Positions 1-13,300 of a DNA stretch of 64,000 nt are shown here, piece by piece. The position numbers and the translations under genes were made by a program. The first letter of the stretch is position 1, and each line of letters opens with the position of its first letter. The stretch is from Chrysogorgia sp. JL179-B06 (Eukaryota > Cnidaria > Anthozoa > Scleralcyonacea > Chrysogorgiidae). The notes beneath the pieces are model-generated. The model ran no database searches and had not been told where the DNA came from. It was given only the letters and a program-made list of their open reading frames with translations. The DNA is taken from positions 1-64,000 of the forward strand of contig JAYKKM010000150.1 of the NCBI GenBank assembly GCA_035772405.1, written 5' to 3'.

Positions 1-1670
1 CTACAATTTAAAGCTCAAATTAAATAATCAAATAATCAAATTAAATGATAATTAAAGCTCCTCAGTTACTAGAAATTCCAGAAGGAACTAGAATTCCGTT
101 TCTTTCTATTGATATTGTCTATAACTTCTTAAGAAAACAGAAGCGTTCATCATCTGGCCCGGACGATCTACCATATTGGTTCTGGAAGACATACGCAGCT
201 GAATTAGCTCCAGCTATAACAGAAATATTTAACGTATCTCTGAAAGTTGGAAAAGTCCCTGAAGTATGGAAGAGAGCAAATGTAGTTCCAATACCAAAAG
301 AAAATGTTATCAACTCAAGTTCTCAACTGAGACCTATCTCACTAACAGATATCATAATGAGACTATTTGAGAGATGTATATATATAAATGAGATTGCAGA
401 TGTTATATATTATTCAATCGATTCTGACCAATACGCATATAAAGTAGGACACAACTCAACGATGGCTCTAATTAAATGTCAACATACGTGGTTGAAAGGG
501 TTGGATAATGGTGCCAAATACGTGAGAGTACTATCATTTGACTTTAGCAAGGCTTTTGACAGTGTTCCACATGACATACTATTTGAAAAAGTTAAGAAAT
601 TGCCTTTTAACCCGTACATCATAAATTGGATGATTGATTTCTTAAAAGATCGCAAACAGAGAGTAACAGTTGATGGCATCACAACTGAGTTCTTGAAAAT
701 TAATCGTGGCGTGCCTCAGGGAACTGTTCTAGGCCCGATACTATTTTCAATAATGGTAAATGACATTAAATCAGTAAATCCAATTAATGAACTCTGTAAA
801 TTCGCTGATGATATAACAATAGAAGTCCTGGGCTATGATGAGGATGATACAGGTACAGAAGAGGTAGAAAATATGAAATCATGGTCAGATGAAAACCGAA
901 TGGTGCTGAATATGAACAAAACATATGAAATGATTGTTCGTGGGAGAACATCGATACCTCTACCCAGTTGCATTCCGTCCATCAAACGGAAAACATGGCT
1001 CAAGATACTTGGAGTTACCCTTGAGGAAATACCAGAAAATTGGGATAGACACTTCGAAGAGATGCTCAAAAAAGCGAGTGGAAGAATGTACATTTTACGA
1101 GTGTGTAAATATTATGGTTTTACAACAAAGCAGTTAGAACTTCTCTTTCAGAGTTTAATAATGTCATTATTCACCTTTGGAATTGAACTTTGGGGAGGAG
1201 CATCCTATACTAAATACATCAGTCAGATTGATAAGTTTGTAAATCGTGCATACCGTAATAGGTACGTAACAGAGAAATCTAATTTTAGAGAAATAATAAA
1301 TAAGAGAGACAAGAGGTTATGGAATAAAATATTAGATGATGGAAATAATGCATTAAGAGAACTTTTACCCAACAAATTAAATCGAACTTTAAGGCAAAGG
1401 GGACATGACTTTGAACTGCCTTTAGTGAAAACTGAAAGATTTAAAAAATCTTTTGTAAATAGATGTCTTTTCAATTTTATCTAGTGTATGATATTTTAAT
1501 AATTTTTAACAATACTGTAGAATTTTACTAGTTTTATTAAATTATTGATGTAAATAACTAATGAAGAAAAATAGACTACATACCTTATTTTTTATAATTC
1601 CATGTAAACTCGGACGTGTGTTTCGAGTATTGATTAATAAAGACTATTATTATTATTATTATTATTAATT
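1..1670 (+). mobile_element. 5'-truncated non-LTR retrotransposon with intact RT ORF (45-1484)
   Basis: The ORF at 45-1484 encodes 479 residues of a LINE-type reverse transcriptase. It shows the LRPISL block near residue 95, FDFSKAFDSV near 165 (first catalytic Asp), RGVPQGTVLGPILF near 221 and FADD at 253-256 (catalytic pair), followed by the usual C-terminal thumb region. No apurinic endonuclease domain precedes it, and a stop codon sits immediately before the ATG, so the copy is 5'-truncated, as is typical of target-primed insertion. The 3' UTR runs to an (ATT)n tail at about 1647-1668, as in CR1/L2/jockey-like elements. The RT frame has no internal stop, which makes this the least decayed RT in the window. 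The exact clade is not assigned. Confidence 0.88.
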
Positions 1671-1768
1671 TATATTAACACTATTTGTCTTCTTCGGGAA
1701 ATTTAAAAGCACTGGTAAAAGCCGGTTTATTGGGCTTTTAGAAAATCAGGCAGTGAAAACGCATTGTA

Positions 1769-3070
1769 TTGAGTCATAGTCAATCGAGATATGGTCTGGA
1801 AACTAAGTCTTTGTTATATCTTTTTGTTCGTCTTTATTCAGTGACCGTGCACCGTTAATGAAGCATTATTATATGGCACAAGCTACTTCCGGTGAAATTG
1901 CGTGCTCTGATTGCCTGAGACACGTCACGTGCCGGTCCGTTATTTCCCGTAATGGACCGGTCCGGATTACGATTTTGTCAGCCATTTTGTTTACAAAGGA
2001 GCGAACAACGATAGGAAACTTTGAAAAGCAGCAAAAATTGAACGAATTTAGTAAATTAAGCACTAAATCATGTACGAGTCGGACGATGAACAATCTAAAT
2101 GAGAGTCTTACTATCATGAAAGCAATAGAAGAACAAGAACAAGATTGAAAGTGACGATTCTGTCACTCAAAACGTAAGTAAAGCAGTAAAGACAGTAAAG
2201 TATATTGTTTAAAAAAGCCATGCCATATAATAAACCTCTTATTAACCTCGACCGCTTGGTCATTACGGTAAAATATCAGACCTCGGTCTTTTATGTACGA
2301 ACCTCGCCCTACGGGCTCGGTCCGTACTGTCAAGACCTCGGTCTGATATTTTACCGTAATGACCGCGCTCTCGGTTAATAAGAAGTTAATCATGCATCCA
2401 ATATAGAATCGTTTGGGTTTAATCGCTCAACCGTGTTGTTTAAATATTATTATTATATGGCATAAGCTACTTCCGGTGAAATTGCGTGCTCTGATTGGCT
2501 GAGACACGTCACGTGCCGGTCCGTTATTTCCCGTAATGGACCGGTCCGGATTACGGATTTTGTCAGCCATTTTGTTTACAAAGGAGCGAACAACGATAGG
2601 AAACTTTGAAAAGCAGCAAAAATTGAACGAATTTAGTAAATTAAGCACTAAATCATGTACGAGTCGGACGATGAACAATCTAAATGAGAGTATTACTATC
2701 ATGAAAGCAATAGAAGAACAAGAACAAGATTGAAAATGACGATTCTGTCACTCAAAACGTATAAAGTATGTTGTTTAAAAAATCCATGCCATATAATAAA
2801 CCTCTTATTAACCTCGACCGCTTGGTCATTACTGGAAAATATCATACCTCGGTCTTTTATGTACGAACCTCGCCCTACGGGCTCGGTCCGTACTGTCAAG
2901 ACATCGGTCTGATATTTTCCCGTAATGACCGCGCTCTCGGTTAATAAGAAGTTAATAAACCTAAAACAAAGGATGTGCAGTGTAAGGTACGGTTCAATAT
3001 CAAAACGTAGCTCATTATAGTCGCTTTGAAGTTTGCGAGTTTCCAGACCATATCTCGATTAACTATGATT
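1769..3070. mobile_element. Composite inverted-repeat element with two tandem hairpin units
   Basis: Imperfect terminal inverted repeats of about 30 bp lie at 1773-1803 and 3039-3069 (both contain CGAGATATGGTCTGGAAAC or its complement). Between them are two direct copies of a roughly 500-bp unit, about 1858-2395 and 2450-2957. Each unit ends in a hairpin whose arms begin CTTATTAACCTCGACCG and end GCGCTCTCGGTTAATAAG, with a central CGCCCTACGGGC-type turn. Further partial copies of the hairpin unit lie at 35865-36175 and, inverted, at 58610-58700, so it is a dispersed family. The short ORFs inside are not conserved coding sequence. Probably a non-autonomous DNA transposon. Confidence 0.65.
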
Positions 3071-4910
3071 GAGTTTAAAGACTATAACGTTGATTATAAC
3101 GTCGATTCTTCGACGTCAACGTAGGCTGTGTCGGCACTGTGGAAATATACAAATAGAAATCCCTAAAAGGTAGGTGTTCTGCCGAAAAAGTGTGTAGGAC
3201 GTCTATCATTTCGAGCAAGATCGTTCCTCAAAAAGTCATTAAACGTGTCCATCAATTAATGTTTTAGTAATTGGGTTTCAATTCGCTATTTTGAAACGGA
3301 AGTGGAAGTCATGACACTGAGCAAGCAACTACAATTAAAAATGTATGATGCACCTGTTATGCGATTGAAAAGCTAATAGAGTTAATTATATATTTTAAGG
3401 TATTTAGCCTGGTACAACAAATTTGAAAACTGTCTCAAGAAAATGCTCATAAAAAATGCAGAAGTATGGTATTCATAGAAAAGATATTCAGTTAATCTAG
3501 TAAAAATATAGCACATTTGAACAACTTCTGCTAAAATGAACATACAGGTATGAGCATCATTAAAATGAACATCCCGATGAGTGTAAGGACAATAGCGAGA
3601 GAGTAAATATATTACTCTAAAATATTGATGTACTGTAGGAGGTCTGGCGTTTTGAGTGAAACGTGAAGTTGACTAGCCTCTGGGACCACGCATGTATAGT
3701 TTTACTATGGACGAAAGATAATGTCTTTGATTTTTTAAGATGCCAAAATGAATCAGTTGTAGAAGGTTTTCGTGTATTTTAGTACACAAATTACGGCTCC
3801 GTGATAGAAATTAACTATACAGAGCGCAGGTGGTCTCTCCGAATATGGCCGCCGCGAAATGTTAATTTTGGCTTAATTTTGTACATCATCAAAACTCTGA
3901 TCGTTCACGATGCTATAGTGAATCAGTTGTCGAAGGTTTTCCCGTAATTATGGAACACAATTAAACAACGGCTTCGTGACAGAAACTACATAGCGCATAT
4001 GCTCTGTCCAAGATGCTAAAAGTTTTGTCTCCATTTTTCGCAGTATCGAACAATGGGTTACTTGATGCAGTCTATTATACAGATCAGTACCTCCTACACA
4101 CACATTTCGGCAGTACACCAACCTATTAGATTATTCGATTTCAATTTTTACACGTGCCCACGCAGCAGAATACTTTTATATAACCAGAGTAGCCAACTGT
4201 CGATTTTCGATTTGCTATACCACAAGATTTCTTTCTAAAACATTTTTCCTGACTTTACGTATACTGTAGAACATTCGAGACTAATTATTATAAAGCTAAT
4301 TATACATTAAGTAAATCAAATTTTCGTTAATTATTCATAGGACACTGTGAGCTTAAAGTGTTCTCGCATTTTTATTTTTCCGTCATTTTAGCTTGATAGC
4401 TCACACCTGTGAGTTGCTCAATTCGGTTCTCGCAAAAGTAACTCGCCTGTATTTCAGCCAGGTCACCGCGGTTGGAAAGTATTTGCCAGAGAAAAGTGTC
4501 GAAAATGCGAAACATTGAGAACTTAAGGTACGAAAATATACCAATTTTGATCCTATTTATAGAATTTTAATTTTTGACTTCCCAAATGCGCGATAGGTTT
4601 TATTTGGTTATTGAAATCCTGAGAATGTAGAGAGACCGTTTGTATTGGAGGCAATGCCAAGTGTATGAATATAGGTATATTAATGTTAGTATTTGCTATT
4701 TGCCCTTGATATAATTGTGTGATAACTCTTTGCCCGACGGCATTTTCAGACGACAAACGCCATTTTCCATCCACTTCGCAGTTTCCCTTGCCGCGAGCGA
4801 AAAATTTCGACGTTGACATATTAATGTTTTCTATTTTCGCTCGCGAAAGTCAGATAGCACAATTACAATAACGAAATTTGTCGCCGCTAATTTCTTCCTG
4901 TGACAAATAA
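3071..4910. other. Non-coding stretch with a degenerate direct duplication
   Basis: No coding exon is recognised. Two diverged direct copies of about 110 bp occur at about 3735-3850 and 3905-4015; each contains GAATCAGTTGT, AAGGTTTT and GGCTYCGTGAYAGAAA. The rest is AT-rich unique-looking sequence. An 88-residue ORF on the - strand at 4553-4819 has no recognised domain. Confidence 0.4.
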
Positions 4911-4914
4911 CCTT

Positions 4915-4967
4915 TCATCATCATCATCAACAACATCATCATCATCATCACCATCATCATCATCATC
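4915..4967. repeat. (TCA)n microsatellite
   Basis: Interrupted run of TCA/CAT triplets with AAC and ACC interruptions. Confidence 0.9.
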
Positions 4968-6080
4968 TTAGCTTCTGGTCTTGGCCGCGATGGAGGCTGA
5001 TTACCAGTGATTACCTCTGAAAGATCTTGAATTTCTATACCTGTGTTGCAGCGCTGGATATATGATATATCGGGGTTTGTTAGTTTTCGTCCCTTCGACG
5101 GTTTCCATATTCGAGAAGGTCAAATATAATTTACCTATTAGCTCGCTACGAAAATTGTGCTCTTCGTTTGGCAAGGCGCTGCGAAATAGGGAATAGCTCG
5201 CCATATATCTATTGAAGAGTGAAAAGCTGTTTCCATGAGATATTTTGGATGAGCTCGCGGGTTGGCCTTCCAGGTCGAAAGGTCTCGAGGTTGCATTTTT
5301 TGCAACTCATGTTCCCGGTTCGATTTTAAAAGACAGAAGATTCTGATATATTGTATTGGATGCCCCGTTACTCGATCTAATATTTTTTTGGCGAGAGCGC
5401 ACGTTTAATTTCTTGTTAATTTTCATCATTTCGGTCCAGCCCGCCACAATATATAGTTTTACTATAAATTCTATCCCGGCTGCAATATGCACCTGTGCTA
5501 TGACCGTGTAACTTTGTCGCTAGGCAGAGAGAAATGCCGCCCACAATATAAGAAAGGAAACAATACAATTAACATACGCAACTAATATACACAGTTAAGT
5601 AAAATATCTTCGCGAAGTTATTAAACCGTCATATTTGTATAATTAAAACTAGCTACACAACAAGTAATTTGAATTGCGCGACAGACTAATTTTATAGTTT
5701 TTTTATGGTATGGCGCGAAGCGAAGCAACTAATCGCGAGCGGCGTTTTTTCGCAAGTGAATGAATTTTTGCTTTAATTTATTGATTTAATACATGGGCGC
5801 ACTTCCGGTATGGTGTGAGAAGCCAAGGTAGAACGTGATTGGCTTAAATTTACCAGGGGTAAATTGCGTTGTAATTTTACAACGGCGTTTTCTACATAAA
5901 GCGCTTTTTCGAAACGGTTTTACGGTATATAACATATTTTTATTGTTATGGGAAAAGACCAAACAAAGGAAAATAGCAACTTGAAGCGATTGAGCACGAT
6001 TGAGACTTGTGTATTTAGTTACAGAAAAGGATAGATTGGCTTAGTGAGGTATAGAGATACACTGTAAAAACAAGTAATAT
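4968..6080. other. AT-rich non-coding sequence with a SINE remnant
   Basis: A decayed copy of the tRNA-SINE body is visible at about 5260-5335 (GGTTGCATTTTTTGCAACT followed by a CCCGGTTCGATTTTAAAA-like stretch). No exon or other element is recognised. Confidence 0.4.
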
Positions 6081-6490
6081 TTGGCATTTCATTCGATTAA
6101 ACTACATGTTCTAAGGATTTATGGTGAAGGAAAATTTCGAGTGTTGGAATATATACATTTTAAGACGAAACCGGGACCAGTTTGGAAAAATGCAACTTAG
6201 AGGCCATCCGGCTGGAATTGAAACCGCGACCCTGCGATGCTAGTGCAGTGCTCTGACCACTGAGCTATACGGAGGCCGTTGCTACGGATGTTGTTACACG
6301 AACTTGTGACTAGGCTCTCTCTGGCTCGGCAACGTCCTCCGTAACTCAGTGATCAGAGCACTGCACTAGCATCGCAGGGTCGCGGTTTCAATTCCAGCCG
6401 GATGGCCTGGATGTTGCATTTTTCGCAACTGGTCCCGGTTTGGTCTTAAAATATATATATTCCACACTCTTTTTTCCTTCACTGCAAAAA
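6080..6490. mobile_element. Two tRNA-derived SINE copies in head-to-head inverted orientation
   Basis: A - strand copy (about 6080-6282) and a + strand copy (about 6330-6482) meet at their tRNA-like heads. The head has a pol III A-box-like CTCAGTGGTCAGAGCACTG and a B-box region with TTCAATTCCAGCC; the loop CTAGCAT gives an AGC (Ala-like) anticodon. The body carries the GTTGCATTTTTCGCAACTGG hairpin and the CACTCGAAATTTTCCTTCAC block found in every copy in this window. Confidence 0.8.
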
Positions 6491-7305
6491 CAGATTGGTT
6501 GAAACAACCAATTCAATTCGGTTGTCTCAGATTCAGGATATAGATGGGCTTAGTGAGGATAGAGATATACAATAGACCAACGACATATGGAACATGTCTG
6601 AGAGGAACAACATGAAGATATATCAGTAGACTGTAAAAATAAAAGAATGGTTCAAAGAGAACTGATTAAGAGCATCAGCTCTCGGTATCACAGTACGTCG
6701 CTAGTAAAATATATTGAGTAGTAGGTGCTCGAACTTCAGTGCTGGTAAAAGGCGCACAAGCTACAAGTAAACTAGCAAAGGCGATCACCTATTTAGCTAA
6801 GAAAGCTGGTCCAGTTCCAACACCATTATTGAATCAGTGAACGCTAAAAATAACAAACGACTTTCGTTCTTTTGCATCTCATTATTTTTTGTTATTGTTT
6901 ATCGTATCTGATTGGCTTATTTTTGTCACGTGATTATGTGTATAAAAGTTTGATACCCGACTTTTATTTCACTTCTGGTTTTGTATTCTCCTACAAACTA
7001 TTTCGGCAGTACATCAACGACTTTTTTAGGAATAATTTACTTAATGTAAATAACAAATCAAGTAAACAATATTCAGTAAAGATGGTATTATTCAAACAAG
7101 AAAAAATTACTTACCACGGCTTGTTTTGTCAAAATTTCCATATGCTAAAGCATAAGATATGTATAGAGTCATGTTTTCTGCTAGCTTTTACCGCTTTTAC
7201 TATAAACATTATATTATATTTAAAAGAATAAACGTAGCTAACTTCTGGTGTAAAAGAAAAACTTAAATTAAACTGATGAAAATATATATATTTCTATTCT
7301 TCTAG
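6490..7305. other. Sequence upstream of the PAN-EGF gene exon
   Basis: AT-rich and without a recognised domain. The missing first exon (start codon) of the secreted-protein gene could lie here or further upstream. A 119-residue ORF at 6872-7231 is AT-rich, low in complexity and unrecognised. TATAAAAG occurs near 6940 downstream of a GATTGG (inverted CCAAT) motif, so a promoter is possible but unproven. Confidence 0.3.
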
Positions 7306-10300
7306 ACTCGTTTTCCTTACTCTGCTCACAGTTCTACTGGTGAGTCGAGTTTTCGTCGAGAGTCAAGACGAGTTTACCATCGACGGTGACACAGACAAAG
7401 CAATCATGGAATTAAACTACATTCTTAAGACCCTAACCATGGATAAGATAACCATCGAATATTGTCTGGCACAATGTTTGGAAGACTGTCTCTGTTTGTC
7501 TTTTCAAATATGTCAAACGACAGAATGCCAACTTTGCTCGTCGAGCAAGTACAAAAATTCCTCAGCACTTCAAAGCAAACAAGGATGCACGAATTTCGTG
7601 TTTGAGATAATAGTACGTTCTCATGAGGTAATATATCTTGATCGAAATCATCGAGACAAGTGTTGTAATCACGTTTAGTTTTTAGCAAAATTCTACCCGA
7701 TTTCATGCAACGATTTCATCAGCAGGCATTGTTACTCATATTCTTGAATACATATACCCCATATCAGACGTATACAGTCGTTACTGTGTACAGCGTTATA
7801 TACTCATAGTCCGAGTCAAAATACAAACAATAAGTAAAATATATATTTACAGCCGTACTGTACAGTGTAAACCGTTTAATAAGTTATTCATTATCCAATT
7901 GGATAAAAATCTTACTTTACTGTTTCAAATTTCGCCAGACAAAGCCTCAAACGGCTTTCAAAATTATCAATGAAGAAATGCGCGGGAAAAACGGGTTTCA
8001 AACATGTACAGGTTTTTTGCGGAGTTCATATATAATCTACAGTACATTATATTATTTGGACTCATTTAAAGGAGGTAACAATTCAAAAGGCATACATATT
8101 GTCATTCTATTAAGTTGAGATTATTATCAGGGATTTCCATCATAAATACAAATACGTGTACGCTACAACTCCTCGTTCGATGTATGGTATAATTATTAAT
8201 ACTTTATAAAATAACATGTATGCTATACGCACACTCTGATTGGTCAATACCCATGTTTGGATATCAAGCCATCCAAACACGGACATTTTCCACTCAAAAT
8301 TTCCTTACATTTTGCTGCTCGTTCTCTTGTATTATTTTATAAAAGAAATACCTAATGGTTTTTTCGCGTGTTTGGATACTGTAATCGAAACATTTGCGAA
8401 GTTGCTCGACTTTCGAAAATCTAAAAAACACTCGACTAGCAGCTCGTGTTTTTTGCCACGGACGCAAGAAGCCCTCAAAAAATTCTTAAGAAAAACAGAT
8501 TGAGGGTGTTCAACTGTTCGGACGTATTTCGATTTGCAGACCTTATATCCGTTGCTAAGCAAGCTTAGAATTAACAAATTCGTCATAGAATTTCACAGTT
8601 TTAAGAATCCATCAAGACAGTGTGTGTGTGTGGTATATTTGGGAAAAACTCGTTCGTTTGGTAATGTCATATGATGACGTCATCATGACGTCACCGAAAA
8701 ATCCTATAATCTTTGAAGGTTTTTAAGAAAAATTAATTTTTGACATGCAATTAGAATCTAGACTGTTTTCTTCAAAAAAGTACATTTAAGGATTTTAAGA
8801 ATTTTTAAAAAGTAGCCGGGATATCGAATTTTTAAGGTGAGTAAACACAGTAAAATATTGATAACTTCATCTTTATTTAATTTATCAACAAATCCATACG
8901 TACTTTTTTGTAGAAAGTAATTTAGGCTTACACGACACTCAGAAATGTACTATAATGTGAAAAATGACGAAAATTATAGAGTTTTTAGACGTTCGAGGAC
9001 TTCTTTCATTCTTGTAAATAATTTCGTAACCGAAACAAATAAAACCTAAAGTTCAATATCGTGAAAAGAACTGGAACTGACGTACAAGACCGTGTAGGGG
9101 ACTGAAACTGACGTACACCGCCATGTTTGGTTTCACTTTTTCCCAGAAAATAGTCCTCCAGTTATATATAGAGCTTACTAGTCAAACCACTGGCTCTAAC
9201 CACTGACCTATCTATATATAACTGCAGGAGTGCGGGCTCCCGTTATCAAATGACTCACAAAAAGTCCTTTATATATCTCATGTTATTTCACGCTTCCCAT
9301 GAATACTAATTAGATAATAAATGAAGACAAAACTAGGAAAATCATTGTCCAAGGTGGAAAAAATAGACAAAATTTTGTTGGAAAACCTCCTCATTGAGGA
9401 GGAGTCCTCAATCATGAAATAAGTCAGATAAAGCCCTCAAACGTCGGGATTTATTTAAGAGATAAAGCCCGAGAAGGAGGGCTTTATGCTATATAAAGAC
9501 CCGAGGACGCGCAGCGTCCGAGGGCTTTATATAGCATAAAGCCAGGGCTTTATCTGACTTATTTCACGAGTGAGGAGGTTTTCCAACAAAATGTCCATTT
9601 TTTCCACCTTGGACAAAGATTTCCCTTAGTTTTTCCTTCATTTCTTATCTAATTAGTATTCATGGTCTTTATGCTAGATAAAGCCCGCGGTACATCAAAG
9701 AAAACCAACTCAATCGTGTAATAAGCTATATAAAGCCCTCGTCTTCGGGGCTTTATATAGCATCCCTCGTTCTCGGGCTTTATCTCTTATTTGGTACACC
9801 CAAAAGCAACACAGTACGACATTTATCCTCTTCAAAAACGAAAATCGTCAAAAAAACTTAAAACAAACTGTGACAGACGTTATTCATGACCAGAAAACTT
9901 TACCAAAACCCTTCAACAGTTGTCAACACTCGGACCGCAATTTAAAGGAAAAAGACTGCAAATGACGTCATTATTTTACGACACCATTTTGGGAGATACA
10001 ACAGTCGAACCCACAGGTCTTGGTTTCATGGTCAAAATTTTAACCAATGCGCCACACCGCCAGTGACATTTGACACCATAAGTCCATACATTTCGCTATG
10101 TAAAGGTTGATCAATTAGTCTTGTTTACTTTGCCGCCTGTCCTGATAAAGATCGTAAAATTCTCAAAATTTTGGACTTCAAAAGCTTGATATATGTTTTT
10201 TTCAATTTACAAAATCAACTTACAACATATCACATTGGCGTTGTTCGAATGGAACGAATATATATGAATTTGATCACAAAAACGTTCCGCCGATTACACC

Positions 10301-13300
10301 GCTTCGAAGGCGTACGAGCAGGGCCGCGTCGTAATTTTACAGGGGGATGTAAACTTACTTCAACCGACTGACGCACGAGCTTGTACCCGACCTACATCCT
10401 ATCGATCGAAGTTTGTCAAAATATTGTCTTTCCGTTCGCTGCCTACTAAAATAACCCTGGTCAGCTGGTGAAATGGTTAATTAGTCCTACGACGCACTCT
10501 CAATACGAAATGAAAACATAATGACATTTTAATAAATTTATATCTTTGGTATATTCTCTCGTTGATTACATTTACATATAAACAAAACATTTAACATCAA
10601 CATTAAATTTGTGAGTCTTAAATTTGGTTGTTTAAAAATTAAAATTTAATGATTGTACTTGTCCATGTTAAATCGAACACGTCTAAAATATAACTTCTGC
10701 CGACTGAAACTCGTAAAAAGATTTTGGGGGGTTGTCGCACCCCCCACACACACCCGTAGCTGGCCTGCGTACGAGTATGATGATAGTGTTTAAACAACGT
10801 TACATTAAAAGTTAAAATTGCTGTTGGTATTGGTTAACTGGAAATTTTCCACAAACTTAACCAATATGTAACTAAAATTTGAAGTCAAAGCGAAACTAAC
10901 TATGGAAGAAAACAAACATGTTTGAGCTGGGATCTTAGAGGTCTGGATACTAATCCGTTGATACAGGATGCCGACGATATAACTTGAATTTCAAGTGAAT
11001 TTACTGGTTACTTTATTTCAAGATATAATCATGGAGAGTAGAAAGACTGGATAGGAAACTAATATCACGTGCATGTCATGACGTGTGACGTTTCCAAAGG
11101 CACCAGTTGATCGCGTGAAAATCTAGTTGAAAATTGTGACCTCATAAAATCTCCATAAATCGCAACTTTTAGCAATAACACAGCTAAAAATGAAAACCAA
11201 ACTACCAAAAAATATGACAATGCCACTTTACGATGGAATATCCGACTACCATTACTCATTTTAGGCGAAAGTTCCAACTTTAGACGGTGAAGAACGCGTC
11301 GAAAATTTCAACTAAAACTGCAACGGTAGTTTTTACGACGCCAGTTTCTTCACAACAAAAAGAAAACAGCTGAAACAAAGACGAACAACAATTACCTCGA
11401 ACACTTAGTCGTGGCTTAGGAAGGTTTGTGAGACGATGAAACTATTTAGAATCTCAATATAGCAACCTGAATACGAAAATATGGAGAAGTAAAAAGAGAA
11501 ACTTAGCAAAATCTGCATACTCGTGACATCTTCGTGATATCACGATCAGTCAACTGGATTTTCACGCTGACGTCAGCTAGTTTACGATCCAGTCTTTTTA
11601 TCATCCATGATATAATCAACTTTAAGACTTGCCAAGATTCGGATATGTTTGTATCGATGGACGTCACCATTCCTTATTCGGCATGTTTCAAGAAAGTGAA
11701 TAAGTGAAGACGAAAATAATCTATATTGAAAAACCCTTAACGACATCCCTTAAAGTGCCTATCCAGCCTGTGGGGATTTTACATATTTGTGATCTTTGGA
11801 TTCTCCTGAGAAAAATTGTAATATATCTTGTCGTTCGAAAATTTCATCTTCATGCCTTTTAATTTCCCCCCGCAAAAGTACACAGGAAGTGACGTCAACG
11901 CGGGGACACGCGATATTTGTGGAGTGATTCAGCAATGAAATACAGCGAAAGTTTGGCTTTAAACAGCCTGTTTAGACAAAATTCACTCAATTCCTAAACA
12001 TTCACTGTTGAATAGAATCCCGCTTATACGCCCCCCCCCCGGTTATAAGCCCATCTGTTTGGTAACAGAAAATACCTTCCGGTTATAAGCCCCCTCGGAT
12101 ATAAGCCCAACTTCCATTAGCACCTTTTATAATAAAAATAACAACGAAAAAAACAGAGAAACAGCGCAACTAGCGTTGAAACAAAACTTTTACTGATAAT
12201 ATGTTTCAGCATTCTCATTATGGCAAGTTAATTGGATAACTTTGCTGTAGGTGACATTACTAAAATTTCAGAGTTCAGTACTTCAGTTGGCGTTATGATG
12301 TCTCCTTACGATGCATTTTGTGCTTGTCGTATTCTTTTCTTCACATCGACTTTGTGCTTTTTGTCCCCAAATATAAAGTAAACACATGGTAATTCAATGC
12401 CGACGATTTAGAGTTTCATTTTGACAGTGATGACGATGACGACGATGACGAAGATCATTTCGAGACAGCTACATAACTTGTGTAGCAGATTTTGTTATAG
12501 ACATACGCGACGTTACTATTTGTTACTTTTATAGAAATTTGAAGCGGTATAACTTGAACTTTTAAGTTGCGCCGGGTTTTTAATAACGTTTCATATGGAA
12601 TGGATTGTTTTTGGAATGGTTCCCTGGCCAAAATCAGAAATCTTCTTTATTTGTTATTGTTTTTGCACTTGCGATATTAATCAAAACGTCGAGCAATAAA
12701 GTGCCAACATAGTTTGTCTGTTGCGTTTTGAAACGTTTTTTCTATGCCGCTTATTAGCCCTCCCGGTTATAAGCCCCTCCCTGTTATAAGCCCACTCAAA
12801 ACCCCTTACGAAGTTGTATAAGCCCAGGGCTTATAAGCGGGATTCTACGGTATGTAAATCCCCACAGGCTGGATAGACACTGTAACGTTCTATGTACAGT
12901 ACGCTTTAAAACAAAACTAATATCATTTCGGGGACTAGATACTCTTTAATTAACGGTTGCGAGTCAATTTGTAAGCTTTGCAGCGTGCTTTAAAGCTGTT
13001 ACTCTTCTTGCAGGAAAATGATCAACAATGCGACAGAAGTCGTACCACACTAATCAACTGTTGCATGACATCCAACCCTTGCCTCAACGGTGGAACTTGT
13101 TTACCTCGCAATAATAGACAAAAGAAAAGTCAACGTTTCAAATGCAAGTGCCCGGATGGCTACACCGGATACCTCTGTCAACAGCCAATCAGATCTTGTC
13201 GAGGATACAGCAGCGGTGATCGCGTGGCGGGAAAATACAAGGTGTTGGATGACAACAAGGCGCCTTACGAAGTATTCTGTGATTTCGATACCGATTCGTC

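Noticed and set aside
4553..4819. 88-residue - strand ORF with an ATG
   Set aside because: No recognisable domain and no supporting exon structure.
6872..7231. 119-residue ORF with hydrophobic N-terminus
   Set aside because: AT-rich low-complexity sequence, no domain, no splice context; random open frame is likely.
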